Origin: Fontibacterium sp038145245
GTDB lineage: Bacteria > Pseudomonadota > Alphaproteobacteria > Pelagibacterales > Pelagibacteraceae
Direction of reading: 5' to 3'
Assembly (NCBI GenBank): GCA_038145245.1
Contig: JAYQPI010000028.1
Span: forward strand, 1-12,418
Length of the DNA: 12,418 nt
Shown: in pieces, positions 6,920-12,418 of the stretch
Numbering within the stretch: position 1 is the stretch's first letter
How the letters are laid out: the number at the start of each line of letters is the position of its first letter
Notes under the pieces: generated by a model
Told to the model about the DNA's origin: nothing
Databases searched by the model: none
Seen by the model: the letters and a program-made list of their open reading frames with translations, nothing else
Translations under genes and position numbers: made by a program

Positions 6920-7027
6920 AAATTGTTTAACTGAGTTATAAATTAATAAAATTTATATACAAACAAGTTAAGGTTGAAAAAAATTATTAAATTTGAGTAT
7001 TTATAGAATTATTTTATGACTTAAAAA

Positions 7028-7061
7028 TTAATAACTCAGCCTTTAAAGGCTGAGTTATTAA
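7028..7061 (-). terminator. HU gene terminator, 34-base perfect palindrome
   Basis: Arms 7028-7041 and 7048-7061 pair over 14 bases, and the central TTTAAA (7042-7047) is itself palindromic, so the whole 34 bases is symmetric. It begins 8 bases after the HU stop on the minus strand and is followed there by AATTTTTAAG, giving a short U-run. It is well placed as a rho-independent terminator for HU. The 118 bases between it and the CADD-family start (6910-7027) are A+T-rich and must hold that gene's promoter. A TTGTTT (6961-6966, - strand) is a weak -35 candidate, but no box pair is convincing. Confidence 0.85.
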
Positions 7062-7069
7062 AAATGAAA

Positions 7070-7345
7070 TTACTTATTAAACATCTCTTTTAAAGCTTTT
7101 GCTGGCAAAAACTTAACTTTTTGAGAAGCTGCGATTTGTATACTTTCGCCAGTTCTAGGATTTCTTCCAGTTCTAGCTTTTCTTTTTGCAACTTTATAGG
7201 TACCAAAACCTGCGATTTTTACAGTTTCATCATTCTTTAATGAATCAAGAATAATATCCTGTATTTTATCAAAGGTTTTTTCAGCATCACTTTTACCCAT
7301 GTTGCATGCAGTAGCTATTTTAGCCACTAATTGTTTTTTGTTCAT
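7070..7345 (-). CDS. hup: HU-family histone-like DNA-binding protein
   Basis: 91 aa, the standard HU length. Starts MNKKQLVAKIA, with the central GFGTYKVAKRKARTGRNPRTGE: the RNP tip (Arg61-Asn62-Pro63) of the beta-arm that intercalates into bent DNA is intact. HU dimers compact the nucleoid and assist recombination and transcription. IHF subunits are similar, but the arm and helix sequences read as HU. A ribosome binding site AAAGG (7351-7355, - strand) lies 5 bases before the ATG. Single-gene unit: it is followed by a strong terminator and is separated from rseP by 147 bases. In SAR11-size genomes there is often a single HU gene, which would make this the main nucleoid protein; that cannot be tested here. 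Confidence 0.96.
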   Translation of the reverse strand: MNKKQLVAKIATACNMGKSDAEKTFDKIQDIILDSLKNDETVKIAGFGTYKVAKRKARTGRNPRTGESIQIAASQKVKFLPAKALKEMFNK

Positions 7346-7350
7346 TTTAA

Positions 7351-7402
7351 CCTTTTTGATTCGTTAATAATCAAATAATGTTTAAAAAACCTTGGAAATC
7401 AA
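7351..7402 (-). promoter_or_regulatory. candidate promoter and ribosome binding site of HU
   Basis: On the minus strand: TTGATT (7397-7402), a 17-base spacer, ATTATT (7374-7379), then AAAGG (7351-7355) before ATG 7345. The predicted leader is about 20 bases. The -10 box is poor, so the promoter is tentative; the ribosome binding site is good. Confidence 0.4.
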
Positions 7403-7447
7403 CATAAATGTAGTATTTGCTTATTTTTTGAACACTAGATGTTGATA

Positions 7448-7488
7448 TGATTTATATAGGTTTTTTAATAAAACCTTGATTTATATAG
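7448..7488. repeat. 12-base direct repeat with weak hairpin between rseP and HU
   Basis: TGATTTATATAG occurs at 7448-7459 and again at 7477-7488, a 29-base period; each copy is followed by G or C and then a run of T. Between the copies AGGTTTT (7458-7464) pairs with AAAACCT (7470-7476), a 7-base stem with a 5-base loop, which could be a weak rseP terminator. The rest of the 7346-7492 gap holds the HU promoter region. Two copies only; the origin of the repeat is unknown. Confidence 0.45.
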
Positions 7489-7492
7489 CTTT

Positions 7493-8599
7493 TTAGAAAA
7501 GTCCAAGACCTTTAAGGTCATTATAGGTCGAAAAAAACATTAAAGCGAAAAGAATAAATAAACCAAATTTAAAAAAATAAGTTTGCATCTTTTCACTCAA
7601 AGGCTTTCCCCTAACAAACTCGTAAAAATAAAATAACAAGTGCCCACCATCCAACAATGGAATCGGAAACAAATTTATTAATCCTAGGCTAATAGAGATG
7701 TAAGCCATAATAGATAAAAATGGAAGAATTCCAAGTTCAGCAACTTGTCCGGAGATCTGTGCAATCTTTATTGGCCCTCCCAATTGATCGGCTTTCTCAG
7801 TGCCAATAATCATTTTACCTACATAATTCATAGTCGTTGAAATTGTAAACCAAATTTCTTTTAAAGAATAATAAATTGCCTTAGCGGGTCCTAATTTTTG
7901 TCTATTGAGTTCATTGTTGAGTGGAACAATTTGAATTCCTATCATTTTTCGATTTATATTATTTCCTAATTGATCTTTAGCAGCTTCAACATTTGCTTGA
8001 ACTTGAAAGTTAAATTCTTTCTTTTCTCTTAATACAGTTATTTTAATTAAATTAGTTTCTGCTAATGCAATGGACTGAGAAACTTCTGTAATACTTGTAA
8101 TATTTTTATTATTAATACTAAGTATTTGATCTCCTTTCTTTAAACCTGCTTTAAAAGCTGGACTATCAATTTTAACATCTTGAATAACTGGTACAGAAAA
8201 ATCTTTTCCAAAAAACATAAATATAAATGAAAAAATGACAAGTGCTAAAATAAAATTAGCAATAGGTCCTGCAGACACAATAATTGCTCGTTGATATAAT
8301 TTTTTAGTAGCAAGTAAATAAGATTGCTCAGTTGATGAAAATTTTGAAACACTTTCTGGTTGGCTTGCGGCATTAGTATCGCCAAAAAATTTTACATATC
8401 CGCCTAAAGGTATGAGACAAACTTTCCAACGTGTTCCATCTTTATCAGTCCAACCGAATAATTCTTTTCCAAAACCAATTGAAAAATCCGTAACTTTAAC
8501 ACCATATTTTTTTGCATAATAATAATGTCCGTACTCATGGACAAATACAACAACTGAAATTAAAATAATAAATGGAACTAATATATTAATAAAACCCAT
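7493..8599 (-). CDS. rseP: site-2 intramembrane zinc metalloprotease, RseP/MmpA family
   Basis: 368 aa, usual length for alphaproteobacterial RseP/MmpA. Inner-membrane protease that cuts transmembrane segments of anti-sigma factors or signal-peptide remnants. The zinc site HEYGH is at 21-25 in the first membrane helix (about 6-26), and the third ligand is Asp317 in LINLFPIPLLDGGH. GPIANFIL (111-118) starts the second helix (to about 130). One PDZ domain lies at about 135-205 (SPAFKAGLKKGDQI), compared with two in E. coli RseP. Further helices are near 292-312 and 344-358. In most proteobacteria rseP sits with dxr, cdsA and bamA; here it is the last gene of a folE-to-rseP run, 3 bases after the LysE-type gene. 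No sigma-E or anti-sigma gene is in the window. Confidence 0.94.
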   Translation of the reverse strand: MGFINILVPFIILISVVVFVHEYGHYYYAKKYGVKVTDFSIGFGKELFGWTDKDGTRWKVCLIPLGGYVKFFGDTNAASQPESVSKFSSTEQSYLLATKKLYQRAIIVSAGPIANFILALVIFSFIFMFFGKDFSVPVIQDVKIDSPAFKAGLKKGDQILSINNKNITSITEVSQSIALAETNLIKITVLREKKEFNFQVQANVEAAKDQLGNNINRKMIGIQIVPLNNELNRQKLGPAKAIYYSLKEIWFTISTTMNYVGKMIIGTEKADQLGGPIKIAQISGQVAELGILPFLSIMAYISISLGLINLFPIPLLDGGHLLFYFYEFVRGKPLSEKMQTYFFKFGLFILFALMFFSTYNDLKGLGLF

Positions 8600-8602
8600 A
8601 AA

Positions 8603-9223
8603 TTAGATATCCCCTACCGTAGATAAAATTACAAGCAAACCAAAACCTAAAATAATAAATCCAGAAATAATATTAGAACGTTTAATAAAAGTTGAATCCA
8701 CTCTGTTTTTTAAAAATCTTGCAAATTCACTTAATATTAACCACCATAACATTGAACCAGTGAATGCCCCCAACGCAAAATTTAAGATTAAACCAGAATC
8801 AAAATTTCTAAAAACTAGATGCATATAAGACAAAAGAGCTATAAATCCAATGTATGTTAATGGATTACTTATTGTAATTACAAACCCTGAAATAATATCT
8901 TTTGTCCATTTGTCATAATTAACTTTACCAGTTTCAATAACAACCGGTCCGCTGAATATCATTCTAATGGATATAAAAATTAGGCATAAACCACCAATAA
9001 TTCTCATTATATCTTGGTTTTGCAAAAAAATATTTGAGATTGTAGTTAGACTATAAATTGCAATTGTAGCATAAAAAGCATCAGCTAAAGCAGCTCCAAG
9101 ACCTATTGCCAATCCTGATTTAATTCCAAATTGCAAAGTTTTATTAATGCACATTAATGCAATAGCGCCGACGGGCAAAGCAAGACAAAAGCCGGATAAA
9201 ACTCCAATAAAAAATGTTAACAT
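8603..9223 (-). CDS. LysE/RhtB-family amino-acid exporter
   Basis: 206 aa with about six hydrophobic segments (roughly 3-24, 36-62, 72-90, 112-134, 144-166, 184-204), the LysE/RhtB pattern. The signature LPVGAIALMCINKTL and GLGAALADAFYA near the N-terminus, and SNPLTYIGF at 119-127, are typical. The family exports amino acids or small metabolites from the cytoplasm across the inner membrane; the substrate cannot be predicted. It follows the LysR gene by 24 bases on the same strand. LysE genes are often controlled by a neighbouring LysR-type protein (as LysG for lysE), though there the two are usually divergent. It is followed by rseP after 3 bases. Confidence 0.88.
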   Translation of the reverse strand: MLTFFIGVLSGFCLALPVGAIALMCINKTLQFGIKSGLAIGLGAALADAFYATIAIYSLTTISNIFLQNQDIMRIIGGLCLIFISIRMIFSGPVVIETGKVNYDKWTKDIISGFVITISNPLTYIGFIALLSYMHLVFRNFDSGLILNFALGAFTGSMLWWLILSEFARFLKNRVDSTFIKRSNIISGFIILGFGLLVILSTVGDI

Positions 9224-9247
9224 TAATTTAATAATTAATTGCTCAAA

Positions 9248-10138
9248 CTAAAAACGCCACTCATTTACTTTGTCAAAAATAAAATCTCTGAAACTTTTAA
9301 CACGTGCGACATTTTTTAAAGATTGTGGATAAACAAAATGAGCTTCGTATTTGGGTCCATCAACATTTGGCAAAACTTTAACTAAAGTACTTTTTTCTTG
9401 AACCATATAATCAGGTAATGCTGCAAGACCTACGCCACTTTCAACGGCGAGTAATAGTGAATAAATATTATTCACTCTCATTACTGATTTTCTTTTACCT
9501 GAATCTTTTTTGCCTACTTTTAGAATCCAATCTGTTTGTGATAATGGTGAAGGAGTGCCTTTACCATAAACAATAAACTTATGTTTATCTAAATCTTTTA
9601 ATGTAGTTGGATAACCATTTTCTTCTAAATATTTTGAAGATCCATAAATATGATAATTGATATCAATTAATTTTTTTTGAATATAACTTAATTGGGTTGG
9701 TTGTCTCATCCATATAGCAACATCTGCTTCGCGTGTACTTAAATCTAATTCTTTATCTGTAACAACAACTTCAACTTCCATTTCAGGGTATTTATCCATA
9801 AATTCTTTAATTCTAGGGGATAACCAAATACTACCAAAGCCTACAACTGTTGTAACAATCAGTTTTCCTGAAGGTTTATCTTTTTTTTCCATTAAAGAAG
9901 TTTCAACATCTTTTAAATGTATAATGACTTCATTTGCAGTTTTAAAAAGAGTTTCTCCATCTTCTGTAAGAGAAAGGCCCCGTGCATGTCTTTCAAAGAG
10001 TGATGTTTTTAAAGTTTGTTCTAAAGATTGAATTTGACGACTAATTGCAGACTGACTTAAATTTAACGTGCCTGATGCTTCTGTAAAACTTCCTGCTTGA
10101 GCTACAACATGAAATATTTTAAGTTTATCCCAATCCAT
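9248..10138 (-). CDS. LysR-type transcriptional regulator
   Basis: 296 aa. Winged helix-turn-helix at residues 1-60 (LKIFHVVAQAGSFTEAS, LSQSAISRQIQSLE, LFERHARGLSLTEDGE), a linker helix to about 90, then an effector-binding domain from about 92 (KLIVTTVVGFGSIWLSPRI). The sequence strongly resembles an alphaproteobacterial LysR subtype that I recall beside trxB in other genomes; no trxB is present here. Two bases separate it from the acuI stop upstream and 24 bases from the LysE-type gene downstream, so it is co-transcribed rather than divergent from its likely targets. That makes the classical LysR control of a divergent promoter impossible at this locus. Candidate targets are acuI, the exporter, or a distant gene. 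Confidence 0.93.
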   Translation of the reverse strand: MDWDKLKIFHVVAQAGSFTEASGTLNLSQSAISRQIQSLEQTLKTSLFERHARGLSLTEDGETLFKTANEVIIHLKDVETSLMEKKDKPSGKLIVTTVVGFGSIWLSPRIKEFMDKYPEMEVEVVVTDKELDLSTREADVAIWMRQPTQLSYIQKKLIDINYHIYGSSKYLEENGYPTTLKDLDKHKFIVYGKGTPSPLSQTDWILKVGKKDSGKRKSVMRVNNIYSLLLAVESGVGLAALPDYMVQEKSTLVKVLPNVDGPKYEAHFVYPQSLKNVARVKSFRDFIFDKVNEWRF

Positions 10139-10140
10139 AA

Positions 10141-11139
10141 TTATTGATTCACATCGATAACTACTCTGCCTGCTACTTCACCCTTTAATATTTTATCAAA
10201 TGAATCAATCAGTTTTGACAAACTCCAAATTTGAGTAATTTCATCTAATTTTTTCATATCAATTAAGTTTGCAGCTTGCGACCAAACGAACTCTCTTCTT
10301 TTCATTGGTGTATCAACTGAATTAATACCCCAAAGTTTAACTCCACGAATGATGAATGGCATAACCGTTGTTTCTAACTTAAAACTATTAGTAAGTCCGC
10401 ATGCAGCAACAATTCCAGTAGGTTTTGTATGCGTTAAAGCCTTAGCTAAAACTTTTCCTCCTACTGTATCCACTACACAATCAAAAAGCCCTTTATCTAA
10501 CGGTCTTGTTTCACCCTCTAATTCTGACCTATCTAAAACAACAGTTGCACCTAACTTCTTTAGAAAATCTTCCTTGTCTTTTTTTCCAGTAAGCGCATGA
10601 ACTTTGTAACCCATTTTGGCCAAGATCATAACTGCTACACTACCAACCCCGCCAGTTGCGCCTGTTACAAGTACATCGTTTACTTTTTCGCCTAATAAAA
10701 TTGTCTCTCTTGCTTGTACAGCAAAAGAACATAATAAAGCTGTAAAACCAGCTGTGCCGATAGCCATTGCATGTTTAGTTGAAATATCTTTTGGAGCTTT
10801 CACTAAAAAATTAGCATCTACTTTTGCATATTGAGAGTAACCACCATAATAAATCTCACCTACTCTCCAGCCAGTTAGGATAACTTTATCTCCTGACTTA
10901 AATTTTTCACTCTTGCTTTCTTCTACAGTACCTGCAAAGTCTATTCCTGGAATATGTGGATAATCTTTAACTAAACTTCCACCATTTTTTAAAATCATTC
11001 CATCTTTATAATTAAAATCTGAATAATCTACTTTAACCAACACATCCCCATGTTTTAAAAAACTTTTATCAACACTTTTAAGTTCTCTTGTGAATTGATC
11101 ACCAGTTTTATTTAAAACAATTGCTTTAAAATTACTCAT
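10141..11139 (-). CDS. acuI: acrylyl-CoA reductase (NADPH), AcuI/YhdH family
   Basis: 332 aa, usual length. Medium-chain dehydrogenase/reductase without the zinc sites, with the AcuI/YhdH signature YSDFNYKDGMI (39-49) and PGIDFAGTV (64-72). The Rossmann motif is GATGGVGS (160-167). AcuI reduces toxic acrylyl-CoA to propionyl-CoA with NADPH, which matters in marine bacteria that cleave or demethylate DMSP and make acrylate-type intermediates. Cytoplasmic. Its ATG overlaps the stop of the upstream zinc-finger gene as ATGAGTAA, and the LysR gene follows after 2 bases. No DMSP lyase or dmdA gene is in the window, so the DMSP link rests on family knowledge. Detoxifying acrylyl-CoA from other routes, such as 3-hydroxypropionate metabolism, is an alternative. 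Confidence 0.92.
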   Translation of the reverse strand: MSNFKAIVLNKTGDQFTRELKSVDKSFLKHGDVLVKVDYSDFNYKDGMILKNGGSLVKDYPHIPGIDFAGTVEESKSEKFKSGDKVILTGWRVGEIYYGGYSQYAKVDANFLVKAPKDISTKHAMAIGTAGFTALLCSFAVQARETILLGEKVNDVLVTGATGGVGSVAVMILAKMGYKVHALTGKKDKEDFLKKLGATVVLDRSELEGETRPLDKGLFDCVVDTVGGKVLAKALTHTKPTGIVAACGLTNSFKLETTVMPFIIRGVKLWGINSVDTPMKRREFVWSQAANLIDMKKLDEITQIWSLSKLIDSFDKILKGEVAGRVVIDVNQ

Positions 11140-11299
11140 GACTATCTTTTTTTTTTAAGAATTTTTTTCCACAATAACCACATACAACTTCAGATTTTTC
11201 TCCGAAATTATAATAAACAGTTGGATGACCTATTGCGTCATCTCCACCATTACAGCATACGGATTCTACTTCTGTCTCAACAATTACTTGATCTAACAT
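11132..11299 (-). CDS. small zinc-finger protein, zf-CHCC family
   Basis: 55 aa. The sequence has a cysteine pair near the start (Cys15-Cys16), GHPTVYYNFG at 24-33 with His25, and CGYCGKKF at 40-47. This is the CHCC zinc-finger pattern (probable ligands Cys16, His25, Cys40, Cys43) found in the mitochondrial complex I subunit NDUFS6 and in small stand-alone alphaproteobacterial proteins. The role of the bacterial ones is not established; a part in complex I assembly is plausible by homology only. The ATG follows the folE stop with zero spacing (TAAATG), and the stop overlaps the acuI start by 8 bases. That tight packing and the intact zinc motif show it is a real gene despite its size. A run of ten A near its 3' end encodes KKK. 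Confidence 0.9.
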   Translation of the reverse strand: MLDQVIVETEVESVCCNGGDDAIGHPTVYYNFGEKSEVVCGYCGKKFLKKKDSHE

Positions 11300-11905
11300 T
11301 TATTTCTGACCGATATACTGTAGGAAACGATTTTGAAGATTATGACTTTCTTTGAATGTACCAGCAAAATAATTTGTAACAGTAGTTGCTTCATGTTTTT
11401 TAATTCCTCGTGATGTCATACAATGATGTACGGCATCAATGCTAACTGCTACTCCATGAGCTTTTAAACCCTTAAATATAGTGTTTGCAATTTCCATGGT
11501 TAATCGTTCTTGAGTTTGCAGTCTTCTTGAATAGGCCTCGACTACTCTAGCAAGTTTACTTAGACCAACAACTTTTTCATAAGGGAGATATGCAACGTGA
11601 GCTACACCAATAATAGGCGCCATGTGATGTTCACAATGACTATAAATTGAAATATTTTTTTGGATAACCATGTCATCATAACCATCAACATCTCCGAAGG
11701 TTCTTTCAAGCTCCTTATAAGGATCAATTAAATATCCCGAAAAATATTCTTCAAAGGCTTTTACCACTCTTTTAGGAGTTTCAATTAAACCCTCTCTTTT
11801 TGGATTATCTCCAGCCCAAGCAAGTAACGTTTTTATAGCTTCTTCAGCCTGTTGTCTGGTAACCGTTTTTTCTAATTTTTTTTTTAGTAATTCAGTAACG
11901 TTCAT
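11300..11905 (-). CDS. folE: GTP cyclohydrolase I
   Basis: 201 aa. Converts GTP to 7,8-dihydroneopterin triphosphate, the first step of the pterin branch of folate synthesis. The zinc ligands are in place: Cys91 and His94 in SHCEHHMAP, and Cys162 in HHCMTSRG, matching E. coli Cys110, His113 and Cys181. GLSKLARVV (114-122) and the QERLT segment (132-136) are also typical. Residues 1-20 are a short lysine-rich N-terminal extension. Cytoplasmic; the family forms a decamer. First gene of the run folE, zf-CHCC, acuI, lysR, lysE-type, rseP, with zero spacing to the zinc-finger gene. No Shine-Dalgarno sequence is seen. TATAAT (11914-11919, - strand) ends 8 bases before the ATG, which suggests a very short leader or none. 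Confidence 0.97.
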   Translation of the reverse strand: MNVTELLKKKLEKTVTRQQAEEAIKTLLAWAGDNPKREGLIETPKRVVKAFEEYFSGYLIDPYKELERTFGDVDGYDDMVIQKNISIYSHCEHHMAPIIGVAHVAYLPYEKVVGLSKLARVVEAYSRRLQTQERLTMEIANTIFKGLKAHGVAVSIDAVHHCMTSRGIKKHEATTVTNYFAGTFKESHNLQNRFLQYIGQK

Positions 11906-11976
11906 TAAAAGTGATTATATTTTTTATTAAGTTATAATATATACTAAACGCTTAGAAAAAATTAATTTTCTCATAA
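11906..11976. promoter_or_regulatory. divergent promoter region between folE and hisI
   Basis: 71 bases, very A+T-rich. Leftward: TATAAT at 11914-11919 (minus strand), 8 bases from the folE ATG. Rightward: TATAAT at 11933-11938, with a weak GTGATT (11911-11916) 16 bases upstream, giving a hisI leader of about 30 bases. The two -10 boxes match consensus exactly, but no strong -35 box accompanies either. No operator-like palindrome was noticed. Confidence 0.45.
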
Positions 11977-12418
11977 ATGTTTAAAAAAAGAACCTCAATT
12001 AGGCAAGTAGAAGAAGGCAAGTATTTAAGCCCTAAATTCAATAGAGATGGACTAATTCCAGTCATCACTACAGACTACAAAACAAAGGAAGTTCTTATGC
12101 ATGGGTTTATGAACAAACTTGCATTACAAAAAACAATTGAAACTGGCGAAGCTTTCTATTGGAGTAGATCTCGAAAAGCTTTATGGCACAAAGGCGCTAC
12201 AAGTGGTTTTATTCAAAAAATAAAAGATATCAGAATTGATGATGATCAAGATGCAGTATGGATCTCAGTTGATATTGGCCAAGGCGCAAGCTGTCATGTA
12301 GGTTATAGATCTTGTTTTTATAGATCAGTGCCCACAAAAAATAAAAAGAATATTAAATTAAAATTTAAAGAAAAAAGAAAAAAATTTAATCCAAATATAG
12401 TCTATAAAGGACAACCTA
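11977..12418 (+). CDS. hisI: phosphoribosyl-AMP cyclohydrolase (3' end cut by the window)
   Basis: 147 codons are visible, no stop yet. Third step of histidine synthesis: opens the purine ring of phosphoribosyl-AMP. The motif YWSRSRKALWHKGATSG (61-77) is diagnostic, as is SCHVGYRSCFYRS (105-117). The metal motif reads D88-D-D90-Q-D92, with Asp89 where the family usually has the first zinc-binding Cys (DCDxD). The other two zinc cysteines, Cys106 and Cys113, are present, and no other cysteine occurs in the visible part. The end KFNPNIVYKG matches the usual C-terminus, so only a few residues are probably missing. No fused HisE domain can be assessed. No other his gene is in the window. Start at ATG 11977; no clear ribosome binding site. 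Confidence 0.95.
   Translation, partial: MFKKRTSIRQVEEGKYLSPKFNRDGLIPVITTDYKTKEVLMHGFMNKLALQKTIETGEAFYWSRSRKALWHKGATSGFIQKIKDIRIDDDQDAVWISVDIGQGASCHVGYRSCFYRSVPTKNKKNIKLKFKEKRKKFNPNIVYKGQP

Noticed and set aside
6238..6921. Longer form of the CADD-family gene starting at TTG 6921
   Set aside because: The extra codons contain the GGAG ribosome binding site placed 6 bases before ATG 6909, so ATG is the better start.
7448..7488. CRISPR-like repeat
   Set aside because: Only two short copies, no regular spacers and no cas genes.
10349..10834. Two plus-strand open frames inside acuI
   Set aside because: Both are antisense to conserved acuI regions, including the Rossmann motif, and look like shadow translations.

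Overview
The window is A+T-rich (roughly 30% G+C by eye) and almost gapless. It reads as chromosome of a streamlined marine alphaproteobacterium, most like the SAR11 group (Pelagibacterales). The reasons are the lysine/isoleucine/asparagine-rich proteins, near-zero intergenic space, an alphaproteobacterial-type SerC, a LysR regulator of an alphaproteobacterial subtype, AcuI (acrylyl-CoA reductase of DMSP metabolism) and a CADD/PqqC-like protein. The taxonomic call is from protein character only. No rRNA, tRNA, CRISPR array, transposase or phage gene was seen, and no gene-free stretch is longer than about 160 bases.

Layout. 58-1038: a DsbA-fold 2-hydroxychromene-2-carboxylate isomerase-like gene (+) abuts a single-domain rhodanese gene (-) tail to tail with zero spacing. 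1079-2552 (+): a glycosyltransferase-like gene overlaps a PrxQ/Bcp peroxiredoxin. 2545-6167 (-): a complete serine operon serC-serA-serB, each junction overlapping by 8 bases. 6238-7345 (-): HU and a CADD-family protein, each followed by a hairpin terminator. 7493-11905 (-): a compact cluster folE, zf-CHCC zinc-finger protein (55 aa), acuI, LysR regulator, LysE-type exporter, rseP, with gaps of 0-24 bases or overlaps. 11977-end (+): hisI, cut by the window edge.

The main theme is serine, one-carbon and folate supply. SerC/A/B make serine from 3-phosphoglycerate, and serine feeds glycine and tetrahydrofolate one-carbon units. FolE starts the pterin half of folate. The CADD-like protein keeps all six metal ligands, the sacrificial tyrosine and the lysine of Chlamydia CADD, so it is a strong candidate for a self-sacrificing enzyme supplying the p-aminobenzoate half.

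This CADD-like gene is the most interesting item. Second is a full serCAB operon in a SAR11-like genome, because the best-known cultured SAR11 strain is a glycine/serine auxotroph that lacks this pathway. Smaller points are repeated 8-base gene overlaps, several genes with a -10-like box 5-8 bases before the start codon and no ribosome binding site, an 11-A run inside the glycosyltransferase-like gene, and altered cysteines in the peroxiredoxin and HisI.
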